From the IMG/VR virus record IMGVR_UViG_3300015076_000001, positions 1 to 58,162 of that record: a DNA stretch of 58,162 nt; one strand, given 5' to 3'. Made by a program: the position numbers and the translations under genes. Source of the stretch: a virus. Positions 31,238 to 38,532 of this stretch are shown piece by piece; the stretch's first letter is position 1, and each line of letters opens with the position of its first letter. The notes under the pieces are model-generated. The model made no database searches. It was not told the DNA's origin and worked only from the letters and a program-made list of their open reading frames with translations.

Positions 31238-31437
31238 TCGGCGCCTCCGGTCTGCAACGGGATGATCTTCTCGACGAACCAGGCCTCGTCGCGGGCGGGA
31301 TCCCAGCCGTCGCCGTGGCAGCGGGTGCAGGTCTCCCGGTGCACGCTCGACCACCAGCCACCGCGGCCTCCGCAGAGCAGGCATTGGCCGGGCTGCGGCT
31401 CCCATTGGCCGGTTCCCCACGGCTTCATGGCGTCCAC
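31234..31437 (-). CDS. small DnaJ-type zinc ribbon protein
   Basis: 67 aa, ATG at 31437. Two CxxCxGxG-type units (QCLLCGGRGGWW and TCTRCHGDGWDP) form one zinc site like the DnaJ Cys-rich repeat, then an acidic end (DEAWFVEKIIPLQTGGAE). First of a run of tiny Cys-rich proteins. Confidence 0.68.
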   Translation of the reverse strand: MDAMKPWGTGQWEPQPGQCLLCGGRGGWWSSVHRETCTRCHGDGWDPARDEAWFVEKIIPLQTGGAE

Positions 31438-31513
31438 TCCTTCCCGGCGACGGCACCGGATTGCCGTCTGAGCGCCACGGTGGCGGGTGTAGACGTCTCA
31501 ACGGTGGGTCGGT

Positions 31514-32023
31514 TCACCCCTGCCCACCGCCGACCGTCTCAGCGGCCAGTCGTGCCAGCACCTCGGGCTGCTCCAGCAGAGCCCACACCGCGCACGACGC
31601 AGCCTCCTCCGCGGTCGCGTTCGGATGGTCGAGATGGCGCAGAGCGTCAGCGACAGCCTCGACAGCCACCGCATGGGCGTTGGATGTCGGCACCGCGCAC
31701 GAGTACGGGTGAACGGCGTCAGGGACGGTGGTGCAGTACATGCACCATCCCTCTACTGTCAGCGCCTCGCCACAACAACTGGAGCGCTTCCGGGGCCGGT
31801 GATCAACGGGAGCATGTGCGGCGTGTTCCGCCCCCGGGGCCACGACTAGGGCGGCAGCGGCCTGACCCCATACCGGTCGGGACTCGTCAAGGAACTGTTC
31901 GGCCCACAGGCGTGCGACCGGCGCCAGGCTCCATCCGGGCAGATCGAACACCTTGGCCACCCGGACCATCGCGGCGGAAGCCTGCTGCCTCAGGTCGGCG
32001 GATGGGTCGCGCGGCGGGTTCAC
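31514..32023 (-). CDS. hypothetical protein with central Cys cluster
   Basis: 169 aa. A helical N-terminal region (SAAMVRVAKVFDLPGWSLAPVARLWAEQFLDE), a metal-binding-like centre (RKRSSCCGEALTVEGWCMYC) and a helical C-terminus (AHAVAVEAVADALRHLDHPNATAEEAASCAVWALL). ATG at 32023 overlaps the upstream stop. Not recognised. Confidence 0.65.
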   Translation of the reverse strand: MNPPRDPSADLRQQASAAMVRVAKVFDLPGWSLAPVARLWAEQFLDESRPVWGQAAAALVVAPGAEHAAHAPVDHRPRKRSSCCGEALTVEGWCMYCTTVPDAVHPYSCAVPTSNAHAVAVEAVADALRHLDHPNATAEEAASCAVWALLEQPEVLARLAAETVGGGQG

Positions 32024-32106
32024 TGCTCATCCCGAGCGTTGTTGATCATCAGGTCTGCGCAGTACCCGCAGACCCGGGCGGCAGGACCGACATGACAGGG
32101 GTTCAT
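32020..32106 (-). CDS. 28-aa Cys-pair protein
   Basis: ATG at 32106 with GGAGGAG 4 bases upstream. MNPCHVGPAARVCGYCADLMINNARDEQ; Cys at 4, 13 and 16 and His at 5 may hold a metal. TAATG overlap with the gene before it. Confidence 0.55.
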   Translation of the reverse strand: MNPCHVGPAARVCGYCADLMINNARDEQ

Positions 32107-32165
32107 TACGCTCCTCCGCACTGCTCGCAATGCCCGGTCTTCCCGTGCGGACACGTCGCGGTCAT
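32106..32165 (-). CDS. 19-aa zinc knuckle micro-protein
   Basis: ATG at 32165, stop TAA overlapping the next ATG. MTATCPHGKTGHCEQCGGA has a C-x2-H...C-x2-C pattern. It overlaps the upstream stop (ATGA), so it fits the chain of coupled genes. It is very short, so confidence is limited. Confidence 0.42.
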   Translation of the reverse strand: MTATCPHGKTGHCEQCGGA

Positions 32166-32299
32166 GACGCCACCTCGGCGACCGGTTCCCACCAGTCGCA
32201 TGCGCACTGGCCGCGGCCTTGCGGGGTGACGACTTCGGCCCAGCACTCCCCCGCGTCATGATCGTCCGCGGGATGAGTGCACCAACAGATCTCATCCAT
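32162..32299 (-). CDS. 45-aa Cys/Trp-rich protein
   Basis: ATG at 32299. It contains ICWCTHPADDHDAGECWAEV and GQCACDWWEPV: five Cys and two His that suggest a zinc fold. Overlaps both neighbours. Confidence 0.58.
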   Translation of the reverse strand: MDEICWCTHPADDHDAGECWAEVVTPQGRGQCACDWWEPVAEVAS

Positions 32300-32675
32300 G
32301 CGGGTTCTCCTCGTCAGTGTTGAGCTCGGCCTCCATGCGCATCGCCAACAGGTCGAGATCGATGCCGACGCTGGGGTTGCGCAGTGGCCGCGCCCACGAC
32401 ATCGGATGACCACGATCGGGATGGGCGTGCTCGGCGAGGAACCGCTCCCGCTCCGCATGCCGACCGGACTCCGGTTCCGGCACCTCACCGAAGCGGGGGA
32501 TGGGCAGCGATACGACCTCGGTGTGACCGCAGACGCAGCACTCCAGGCCGATCCTTGCGCGGCCGAGTACGCGGGTGGAGTTCCAGAACGGCCACCAGTT
32601 GTCGTGGGTGCGGCCGTAGGTGTAGATCACCCACGGCTGGGAGGTCTCGGCGGTCTCTTTCCAAGCGCTGCTCAT
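32292..32675 (-). CDS. hypothetical phage protein with Cys pair
   Basis: 127 aa, ATG at 32675. The start SQPWVIYTYGRTHDNWWPFWNSTRVLGRARIGLECCVCGHTEVVSLP gives an aromatic region and a CCVC metal-like site, followed by a charged part (HAERERFLAEHAHPDRGH) and a C-terminal helix (GIDLDLLAMRMEAELNTDEEN). Not recognised. Confidence 0.65.
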   Translation of the reverse strand: MSSAWKETAETSQPWVIYTYGRTHDNWWPFWNSTRVLGRARIGLECCVCGHTEVVSLPIPRFGEVPEPESGRHAERERFLAEHAHPDRGHPMSWARPLRNPSVGIDLDLLAMRMEAELNTDEENPHG

Positions 32676-32926
32676 GCGGCTTCCTTGGCTTCGGGGGTGC
32701 AGGGGATCGGATCAGTGAGATGCCAGCGCTGCCGGGCGGTCGCCCACCACGTGACGTCAGGGGTGCTGTCAGACCAGAGGACCGGCCGGAAAAAGCACTG
32801 GGTGCAGGTGGCCCTGCCCGGCGCTGGGTTCCGCACGCCGCACCCGAGCACAAACCGCTGGGGTGCGGCGTGCGGGCTTGGACGTCGGCGGGGGTGAGAG
32901 ACCTCATGACGCCACCCCTGGCGCAT
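32672..32926 (-). CDS. hypothetical Cys-containing protein (start uncertain)
   Basis: Up to 84 aa from ATG 32926. The convincing part is the second half (LGCGVRNPAPGRATCTQCFFRPVLWSDSTPDVTWWATARQRWH). The stop overlaps the next ATG (ATGA). The first 25 residues are Pro/Arg/His-rich and overlap the upstream gene, so the true start may be the GTG near 32853. A competing frame begins with ATGA at 32907 but then conflicts with the next gene. Confidence 0.5.
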   Translation of the reverse strand: MRQGWRHEVSHPRRRPSPHAAPQRFVLGCGVRNPAPGRATCTQCFFRPVLWSDSTPDVTWWATARQRWHLTDPIPCTPEAKEAA

Positions 32927-33122
32927 CGGCTAGCGCGTCCAGGTAGGCCAGGCAGCGCTGCGCGTCCGGCGCCGTGCGGAAGTAGGCGAGCACGTGCATC
33001 ACCGCTCCCCCGCCCGGAGGGCGTTCGACGGTGTAGAGGCAGATGGACTTGCGGCCGGGGAGGTTGCCGACGTGGATGTCGCCGTGTCGGGTGGACCAGC
33101 CGTGCCAGTCGGGCGCGCTCAC
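32904..33122 (-). CDS. small hypothetical protein
   Basis: 72 aa from GTG at 33122 (GTGA overlap). SAPDWHGWSTRHGDIHVGNLPGRKSICLYTVERPPGGGAVMHVLAYFRTAPDAQRCLAYLDAL, an alpha/beta small domain. Not recognised. Confidence 0.62.
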   Translation of the reverse strand: MSAPDWHGWSTRHGDIHVGNLPGRKSICLYTVERPPGGGAVMHVLAYFRTAPDAQRCLAYLDALADAPGVAS

Positions 33123-33331
33123 CAGCCTTCGCCCTTCTCCCAGCCGTACAGCCCACACTTGCGGCACAGCTTGTTTTTCCATCCGGCGCGGGGTTGCAGA
33201 CGTCGGCTTGCCTCCGCTGCCGCGTCCCCATATCCGGATGGGAGCGGGTGGTCGTGAAGCGGGCTCGGGCATTCCGTGCCGCGCGGGCCGGGTGTGTCGT
33301 CGCCGCCGCAGATGAAGATCACGCCGCTCAT
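33119..33331 (-). CDS. small zinc-site protein
   Basis: 70 aa, ATG at 33331. N-terminal GVIFICGGDDTPGPRGTECPSPLHDH and C-terminal NKLCRKCGLYGWEKGEGW supply four Cys for a metal site. Coupled at both ends. Confidence 0.62.
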   Translation of the reverse strand: MSGVIFICGGDDTPGPRGTECPSPLHDHPLPSGYGDAAAEASRRLQPRAGWKNKLCRKCGLYGWEKGEGW

Positions 33332-33558
33332 GCCGCACCGCCGGGCTGCTCACGCCTAGCAGCAAGATCAGCGGCCACGTCCGGGAGGAGATCGCCCAAC
33401 CGCTCCGGGTCGCGCGCGTCCAACCGGTAAGAGCCGTCCACCCAGCCCGCGAACGCGAACGCGTCCTTGCAGAGAGCGCAGTGGGTGCGGCCGGGGACGA
33501 TGAGCAGGAGAGGCTGGCCGCACTTAGCGCATGTCTGAGCGGCGTCGGGGGCGGTCAT
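33328..33558 (-). CDS. small zinc ribbon protein
   Basis: 76 aa from ATG at 33558. CAKCGQPLLLIVPGRTHCALC is a clear four-Cys ribbon. The rest is an acidic helical tail (DARDPERLGDLLPDVAADLAARRE). Function unknown. Confidence 0.65.
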   Translation of the reverse strand: MTAPDAAQTCAKCGQPLLLIVPGRTHCALCKDAFAFAGWVDGSYRLDARDPERLGDLLPDVAADLAARREQPGGAA

Positions 33559-33815
33559 CGCGTCCTGCCCTGCGAGAGGTTCATGCAGCGGATGCACAGG
33601 GGCATACGCCGCGCCTTATCGATCTCGGTCTGGTTGCCGGTGCCCAGCCATGACTCGCCCCACTTCAGCTCGCGGCCACACAGGGCGTCGGGGTACGCGG
33701 GCCGGTTGATCCACGGCAGGACATGCGTGACACCGCCGCGCCGCAGGTAGACGAAATCAGCCCATGCAGCGATCCGGATCCGGTTGCCGTCGGCCGGGTG
33801 GACAGGGGTGGTCAT
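33555..33815 (-). CDS. hypothetical protein with Cys pair
   Basis: 86 aa from ATG at 33815 with GGAGA upstream. NRIRIAAWADFVYLRRGGVTHVLPWINRPAYPDALCGRELKWGE is beta-rich; MPLCIRCMNLSQGRTR carries a Cys pair. Not recognised. Confidence 0.62.
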   Translation of the reverse strand: MTTPVHPADGNRIRIAAWADFVYLRRGGVTHVLPWINRPAYPDALCGRELKWGESWLGTGNQTEIDKARRMPLCIRCMNLSQGRTR

Positions 33816-33890
33816 GCTGCGTCTCCAAGATCGAATCGGGGGCTCATGCGGCACCGCCGGGCTGCTCACGCTTCGCAGCAGCCACGTCGG

Positions 33891-34190
33891 TCACGCCGCA
33901 CCGTCGATCGCGAGGTCGTCAGTCCAAGCCAGCAGGTCTGACACGGGCCGGTCCACAGGCACCATCGCGGCGAGGGCGGCCACAGCGGCGACGAGGCGGG
34001 GCAGGTCGTCCTGCGCGCGGAGTGCGACGTCGCCGAACACGAGCTCGGGGTCGTGGCTGCGGACGTCGACAGCGATCTCGACGGCGTCTTTGACGGCTTG
34101 TGCGGCGACCCAGCGGGTTTGGTTGGCGGCCCAGCGTGGGGCGGCTGCGCGCACGGTGTCGGCGTGGTCGCAGAGGTGGGTGCTCTTCAC
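33891..34190 (-). CDS. small helical protein
   Basis: 99 aa from GTG at 34190 (GTGA overlap). VKSTHLCDHADTVRAAAPRWAANQTRWVAAQAVKDAVEIAVDVRSHDPELVFGD then an Ala/Val helix (LPRLVAAVAALAAMV). Not recognised. Confidence 0.6.
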   Translation of the reverse strand: MKSTHLCDHADTVRAAAPRWAANQTRWVAAQAVKDAVEIAVDVRSHDPELVFGDVALRAQDDLPRLVAAVAALAAMVPVDRPVSDLLAWTDDLAIDGAA

Positions 34191-34357
34191 GCCGCACCCC
34201 GCAGCTCGACAAGCGCTTCGACACGGGCGGGGTGGCAGCCTGACATCACGAGGCGGCGGCCGGATGAGGGGACGACACAGGCTGCGCCGATCTGCGCCTT
34301 GCAGTGTGGGCAGCGGACGGCGTTGCGGGCTTGGCGGGCGGTGGCGGGGTCGTTCAC
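34187..34357 (-). CDS. stand-alone zinc-finger module
   Basis: 56 aa from GTG at 34357, with GTGA overlaps on both sides. RCPHCKAQIGAACVVPSSGRRL and SGCHPARVEALVEL give a C-x2-C-x7-C...C-H fold. The same pattern forms the C-terminus of the protein encoded just upstream (34354..35013), so this looks like a detached copy of that module. Confidence 0.65.
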   Translation of the reverse strand: MNDPATARQARNAVRCPHCKAQIGAACVVPSSGRRLVMSGCHPARVEALVELRGAA

Positions 34358-35013
34358 GATGCTTCCTCGGTGGCTGCGTGGCCCAGACGGGCCGGGTGTG
34401 GCTTGGAGATCCGGACACGCCCGCCCGCGCTGGAGCGGGTGCAGGGCTCGCCGGGACGGGCGGAGCAGTACGGGCAGGGCAGGGCGAAGGCGGAGCTACG
34501 GGCCTGCATCCCGTCGGCGGTCGGGGGTTGCCCGTTGACGTCGGCGGCGGAAGGGATGGCCTGGAAGGCGCCCGCGGTGAGCTCTGCGATGCGGCGCTGC
34601 CCGAGTTGGTTCGGGGGTGGCCCGGGCGGGAGCTGCGCGGGCGGCTCCTCCCCCGTCGCAGCCCACGCGTCGACGAGCGCGGCGACATGCCGGTCACGCT
34701 GGGACCGCAGCCACGCCGGGTACTCGGCATCCGAGACGTGCTCCGGGATGCGCGGCAGGTCAGCCTCGAACGTTTCGGCCGCCCGCTTGCGGATAGCCCG
34801 GATGCGGTCGGTGATCGCGGGGGCTTCGAGGCGGGGCCGGTCTGAGCCCTGGCCGTAGTGCTCCCGCGCCACACGGAACGCCGCATCCCACGTCCAGCCG
34901 AAATCGTTGGCCACGACGAGCCACGCGTCGACGTCGTTGCTGTCGCCCTTGCGCTTGTCGTGCAGCGCGCAGAAACCGAGCAGATCAGCCACCTGGTCGA
35001 AGGTCATGCTCAT
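34354..35013 (-). CDS. replication-associated protein with C-terminal zinc module
   Basis: 219 aa, ATG at 35013 overlapping the initiator stop. The N-terminal helical domain (MTFDQVADLLGFCALHDKRK, WLVVANDFGWTWDAAFRVAREHYGQGS, ITDRIRAIRKRAAETF) is of a kind often found next to phage initiators, possibly a helicase loader. Residues 180-210 form a zinc module (PCPYCSARPGEPCTRSSAGGRV...HPARL). The loader role is inferred from context. Confidence 0.62.
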   Translation of the reverse strand: MSMTFDQVADLLGFCALHDKRKGDSNDVDAWLVVANDFGWTWDAAFRVAREHYGQGSDRPRLEAPAITDRIRAIRKRAAETFEADLPRIPEHVSDAEYPAWLRSQRDRHVAALVDAWAATGEEPPAQLPPGPPPNQLGQRRIAELTAGAFQAIPSAADVNGQPPTADGMQARSSAFALPCPYCSARPGEPCTRSSAGGRVRISKPHPARLGHAATEEAS

Positions 35014-36083
35014 GCGGGGTTCCCCCTTTTGAGGTCCAGGAACGCCCTGGCGCGTTGGGTGCCGGTGCCTTCCGGCGGCTGAGCCACGGGCCGGTGGTGG
35101 CCGTTGCTGTCCACGACCCGCAGCGCGGGCACGTTGGCCGAGGCGTTCATGACCTCGTTCACCACGGCTGGCAGCGCGGATGGGTGCAGGCCCTTCGCCG
35201 ACCAGACATCGAGCCCGGCGCGAATGTCCGACTCGTCGATGCCCTCAGCAAGCATCGCGGCGATCGCCTTCCCGGCTTGCCCGATCACGGTTCCCGGGGG
35301 GCGCTTGCGGCAACGCTCCACCCACTGGGCTACCAGGATCTGGCCGGGCGTCCGGTTGTCGGGCTGCGGCGATTCTTCGCCCGCCGTAGGCGGTTCTGTA
35401 GAAGTTGAGTTCTCGTCAACGGAAGAGACACCACTACCCCTACCCCCTCCCCTACCCCCGGGGGTTCCGTCGATCCCATCGGGCGAGCCATCCGCGGAAG
35501 GCATCGCCGGAAGGGTTCCCTGGAAGGGTTCCAGCGAAGGGTTCCCGGGATGGTTCTCCCAAGGGTCCTGAACCCTCTCCGAACCCTCCAGAACGGTTCC
35601 GTTCGTACCCCTCGGCGGAGGCGGAGGCGGGTCCAGCTCATCCGCGACCGCGTGCGGGTCAGGGTGAGAAAACGACTTGCCGCCACTCACCGTGTCCGGG
35701 CGTTTCGGCGGGAGCTTCCGCAGTTCCGCCGCGAGCGTCTTCCTGATCTTCTGGGAGTGAACTTGCTGAGCCTCCCGCAGCGCCGCCTTCAGCACGTTGG
35801 GTTGATCCGCCACTCCGTCGTTGCGGATCATGGTGCGGATCAGGAAGCTGAAGCCGTCGACAACAATCCAGTCCTGAGCAACCAGCTCCCCAAGCGACTT
35901 CTCGATCCGGTCGAGCGGCATCTCGGCGTTCTGCGCCCACAACTCGGGGCAGTAGCGGCCGACCCCTGCGTAGTTCACCGAGTCGTCGGTGAGGAGCACG
36001 CAGTACAGGAGCTTCGCCGGAGCCGAGGCGCCACGAAGACCGCGCCAGATCCCGAACTTCAGTCGGGCTTCGCTGCGGGCCAT
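35010..36083 (-). CDS. replication initiator-like winged-helix protein
   Basis: 357 aa from ATG at 36083 (TGATG overlap). Residues 1-110 are a winged-helix initiator domain (KFGIWRGLRGASAPAKLLYCVLLTD, RIEKSLGELVAQDWIVVDGFSFLI). Residues 150-260 are a long disordered Pro/Gly/Ser linker. Residues 270-340 form a helical DnaD-like or primase-associated tail (GQILVAQWVERCRKRPPGTVIGQAGKAIAAML). It probably binds the phage origin and recruits host replication proteins. Confidence 0.75.
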   Translation of the reverse strand: MARSEARLKFGIWRGLRGASAPAKLLYCVLLTDDSVNYAGVGRYCPELWAQNAEMPLDRIEKSLGELVAQDWIVVDGFSFLIRTMIRNDGVADQPNVLKAALREAQQVHSQKIRKTLAAELRKLPPKRPDTVSGGKSFSHPDPHAVADELDPPPPPPRGTNGTVLEGSERVQDPWENHPGNPSLEPFQGTLPAMPSADGSPDGIDGTPGGRGGGRGSGVSSVDENSTSTEPPTAGEESPQPDNRTPGQILVAQWVERCRKRPPGTVIGQAGKAIAAMLAEGIDESDIRAGLDVWSAKGLHPSALPAVVNEVMNASANVPALRVVDSNGHHRPVAQPPEGTGTQRARAFLDLKRGNPA

Positions 36084-36802
36084 CAGCCCTTCGCTCCCTT
36101 TTGGTTGTTGCAGTGGGAGCAGAGGACTTGATAGTTCTCGTACGCGTTGGGTCCGCCCATCGCGAGCGAGATCCTGTGGTCGACCTGAAGGAATCGGGTC
36201 CGGCCATCGATGACGTCTCGATCTGCGACGCCGCAGTGAGCGCAGACGTGTATGCCAGCGTCGATCTCTGCGCGTAGCCGCCGCCTGCCGGGGCAATTGC
36301 TGAACTGGCGACGGAGGGCTTTGAGCTCCTCCCGCGGCAGCTGCGACACGCGGCGGCCTTCGGGAACGGGTAGCCCCTGCTCCATGCAGTCGGCGGCTAG
36401 AACGCTTCGCGGTAGGCCGAGCTTGCGGAACTCGATGGCGATGAGGCTGCGCAGCAGCGCGGAGGAGACTGCCTCGGCGTCGCGGATGGCGCGCTCCAAG
36501 ACGTTGCCGCCGTTGCGTGCCTCGTCGCGGATGCAGTCCGGGATGAAGACCTCGCGGTGCCAGCGGTCAACGACGACAAAGCCGGTTCGATAGAGCGTCT
36601 CGACGGACTTCTCGACCGCGGGAGCCGTTGACTCATGCGACGTCATCCACAGCGTGGGATCAAGAATGCTGATGCCCGCGCGGTTCGTCGTGGGGATTGA
36701 GCGCATCGCGAAGTAGACGAGTTGGGCCTGCCTGTCCAGCTCGATGAAACGGGCATCGCTCCAGATGCCCGTGGAGATGACGGCGTAGCTGCGTTGCGGC
36801 AT
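36083..36802 (-). CDS. winged-helix protein fused to HNH nuclease
   Basis: 239 aa from ATG at 36802, chosen because AGGTGG lies 7 bases upstream. A TTG at 36895 would add 31 disordered residues. Residues 1-110 resemble the neighbouring initiator (SYAVISTGIWSDARFIELDRQAQLVYFAMRSIPTT, VEKSVETLYRTGFVVVDRWHREVFI). The C-terminus is an HNH domain (HVCAHCGVADRDV, FLQVDHRISLAMGG, ENYQVLCSHCNNQKGAKG). A nicking role at the origin or a domesticated homing nuclease are both possible. Confidence 0.8.
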   Translation of the reverse strand: MPQRSYAVISTGIWSDARFIELDRQAQLVYFAMRSIPTTNRAGISILDPTLWMTSHESTAPAVEKSVETLYRTGFVVVDRWHREVFIPDCIRDEARNGGNVLERAIRDAEAVSSALLRSLIAIEFRKLGLPRSVLAADCMEQGLPVPEGRRVSQLPREELKALRRQFSNCPGRRRLRAEIDAGIHVCAHCGVADRDVIDGRTRFLQVDHRISLAMGGPNAYENYQVLCSHCNNQKGAKG

Positions 36803-36911
36803 CAGGTGCCCACCTGACGGGCTGCCGTGCGGCATGAGGGGGGAGCTTGCACGGTCGGCCTCCTGTTCTGTCGTGCTGACGTTCTGACTGTTCAAGGTGG
36901 GACTTATGGCC

Positions 36912-36939
36912 TACACTGTGTGGCATAAGAGTGCCACAC
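36912..36939 (+). promoter_or_regulatory. promoter with palindromic operator for the rightward cassette
   Basis: TACACT (36912-36917) is a likely -10 box. Overlapping the expected start of transcription is GTGTGGCA-TAAGAG-TGCCACAC (36918-36939), perfect 8-bp arms with a 6-base spacer. It lies upstream of the HTH gene at 36970 and close to the start of the leftward initiator genes. Autoregulation by that HTH protein is the simplest reading. No good -35 was seen. Confidence 0.65.
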
Positions 36940-36969
36940 GTTGGTGGCCGAATCAAGGTGGCGGATCAG

Positions 36970-37254
36970 ATGACACATGCTCTTGGCCTTGCCGAGTGGC
37001 CTACGCTCTACCCCGTGGGAGCGACGGAAGACGAGCGCGAGGTCAGGGCCGTAATGGGCCGACTGAAGCGCGCTGAGGCCCACGTCAAGGCCGTCCGTGC
37101 CGAGGCCGCGGAAGTCATCGCCGCCAAGGCTGCTCTCGGCAGGCGTCAAGTGGATCTCGTCCGCTGGTCCGGTTACACCCGCGAGCACATCCGCCGCATC
37201 GTCAGGGACGCGAACGGCGACGCGACGGAAGACACTGCCGCCGACTCGGCCTGA
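36970..37254 (+). CDS. small HTH regulator of the rightward cassette
   Basis: 94 aa from ATG at 36970 with AAGGTGG 8 bases upstream; a GTG slightly upstream is possible. A helical region (EDEREVRAVMGRLKRAEAHVKAVRAEAAEVIAAKAAL) is followed by an HTH (GRRQVDLVRWSGYTREHIRRIVRDAN). Same plan as the 29437..29649 protein. It probably binds the palindrome at 36918-36939. Confidence 0.7.
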   Translation: MTHALGLAEWPTLYPVGATEDEREVRAVMGRLKRAEAHVKAVRAEAAEVIAAKAALGRRQVDLVRWSGYTREHIRRIVRDANGDATEDTAADSA

Positions 37255-37296
37255 TCCGGTGTCCGCCACACCAAAACATGATCGTGAGGAGCCGAC

Positions 37297-37521
37297 GTGA
37301 GCGAGCCGGTATTTCCTGGACCCAAGCTTGACGTGCTGGTCACGGTCGACGGCTACGTCCAACTCCAGATCAGCCACGGCGACGGGCGGCAAGCCTCGAC
37401 CATCAACCTGAACCCCGACCACGCAAAGTGGGTGGCGGAGCAGATCCGAGACGGCGCCCGACTCGCGGAGAAGCACCCGCGCTGGACTCCCTCCCCTGCT
37501 AGCCGAGAGGACGAGAGATAA
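37297..37521 (+). CDS. small hypothetical protein
   Basis: 74 aa, GTG at 37297 with GAGGAG upstream. A beta-hairpin-like start (KLDVLVTVDGYVQLQISHGDGRQASTINLNPDHAKWVAEQIRDGARLA) and a basic Pro-rich end. Second gene of the rightward cassette. Not recognised. Confidence 0.65.
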   Translation: MSEPVFPGPKLDVLVTVDGYVQLQISHGDGRQASTINLNPDHAKWVAEQIRDGARLAEKHPRWTPSPASREDER

Positions 37522-37782
37522 GTGAGCGACAACTGGCAAGCCACCTACGGCGAACGCTTCCTCGCCCGCGCCATCCAGCGCCCGCAACCGGAGCCCATCT
37601 ACGTCCCGCCAACCGACGAGCAGATCGCGCTGCTCCCCGAAGGTCAGCGCCGATTCGCCCTGACCGTGCGCGCTTGGCACTACGCGATGGCCGAGGCGGG
37701 CAAAACCCTCAGCGAAGCGTTCCGTCAGACGGCGCTGACCGCCCTCGTTTCGCCTGCTGCTGATCGGGAACACCGGGAGTAA
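37522..37782 (+). CDS. small hypothetical protein
   Basis: 86 aa, GTG at 37522 directly after the previous stop. NWQATYGERFLARAIQRPQPEPIYVPPTDEQIALLPEGQRRFALTVRAWHYAMAEAGKTLSEAF, largely helical. Last gene of the cassette; the terminator follows. Confidence 0.65.
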   Translation: MSDNWQATYGERFLARAIQRPQPEPIYVPPTDEQIALLPEGQRRFALTVRAWHYAMAEAGKTLSEAFRQTALTALVSPAADREHRE

Positions 37783-37819
37783 TCCCTCCAAAATCTGGGC
37801 GCTGGGGAGCGGCTCGGGG

Positions 37820-37858
37820 GTCAGGGGCCCGCAGGATTCGTCCATGCGGGCCCCTGAC
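37820..37858. terminator. bidirectional 14-bp terminator
   Basis: Perfect arms GTCAGGGGCCCGCA / TGCGGGCCCCTGAC around an 11-base loop, between convergent genes ending at 37782 (+) and 37864 (-). It ends both the rightward cassette and the leftward early operon arriving from the right. Confidence 0.82.
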
Positions 37859-37863
37859 GCGTC

Positions 37864-38415
37864 TCATCCGTAGCTGCAGTTCATGTGCCAGCCGGGCGCC
37901 TTGCCCAGAGTCGGGAGTTCCATCAGCTCCATGAACGCGGCGAGCTTCTGGTCCCAGTCGTCAACCGCAATAAGCTTGATGGGGTCGATCAGCGTCGAAC
38001 CCCAGTCGTACGCGCGCTGATGTGAAGCGTCGATGCGGACGAACCAGTGCGTCTCGCCTTCGCCGTAACCGTAGGTGTCGAGCGTGACGCCGTAGGAATC
38101 GTTCAGCCGCTGCTTCTCGTCCCGGTTCGACGACCAGGCTTTCCACTCGGGGGTTTCCCACTGCTCCTGCCGGAGACGCTTCTTCTCCTCGTAGGGCAGG
38201 TCGTAGGGGATCTCCGGGAGGTCGGGGAACGGCTCCTCGATCCACCCGAGCTTGCGCGCGAGGTGCTCGTCGGCCTCCTCGGAGTCGATCTCCCCGCCGT
38301 CCTCATCTTCACTCCGCAGCCATTCCGGTCGCAGGTCTTCCCAGTCAGGGCTGCCTGTCTCCATCGTGCCGAGGTCGTAGCCGTAGAACAGGTCGGCGCT
38401 GGGGCTCTGGCCCAT
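37864..38415 (-). CDS. acidic hypothetical phage protein
   Basis: 183 aa, ATG at 38415. MGQSPSADLFYGYDLGTMETGSPDW is followed by a very acidic stretch (SEDEDGGEIDSEEADEHLARKLGW) and a folded C-terminus (GETHWFVRIDASHQRAYDWGSTLIDPIKLIAVDDWDQKLAAF). It resembles a conserved family of early actinophage proteins without known role. A DNA-mimic function can be imagined from the acidity but is not supported otherwise. Confidence 0.7.
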   Translation of the reverse strand: MGQSPSADLFYGYDLGTMETGSPDWEDLRPEWLRSEDEDGGEIDSEEADEHLARKLGWIEEPFPDLPEIPYDLPYEEKKRLRQEQWETPEWKAWSSNRDEKQRLNDSYGVTLDTYGYGEGETHWFVRIDASHQRAYDWGSTLIDPIKLIAVDDWDQKLAAFMELMELPTLGKAPGWHMNCSYG

Positions 38416-38454
38416 CGTCTGGTCCTCTCGAAATCAGGTTTCGGGGGCTCGGGG

Positions 38455-38532
38455 TCAGGGGCGCTGTGGGAACGGGTTCAGCCGGATGACGTAGACGTCG
38501 GAGCCGTCGCATCCGAAGCGGGCGTAGCTCAT
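38455..38532 (-). CDS. 25-aa small protein
   Basis: ATG at 38532 in a TGATG overlap with the SSB stop. [25 protein letters not shown]. Longer actinophage relatives start the same way and continue into a Cys-rich part, so this may be a shortened version. Confidence 0.5.
   Translation of the reverse strand: MSYARFGCDGSDVYVIRLNPFPQRP

Noticed and set aside
30029-31471. Open frame on the + strand (480 codons)
   Set aside because: Shadow of the exonuclease and resolvase-like genes.
33816-33848. 11-codon frame with good spacing before the 33815 start
   Set aside because: Too short to support as a gene; may be a leader.
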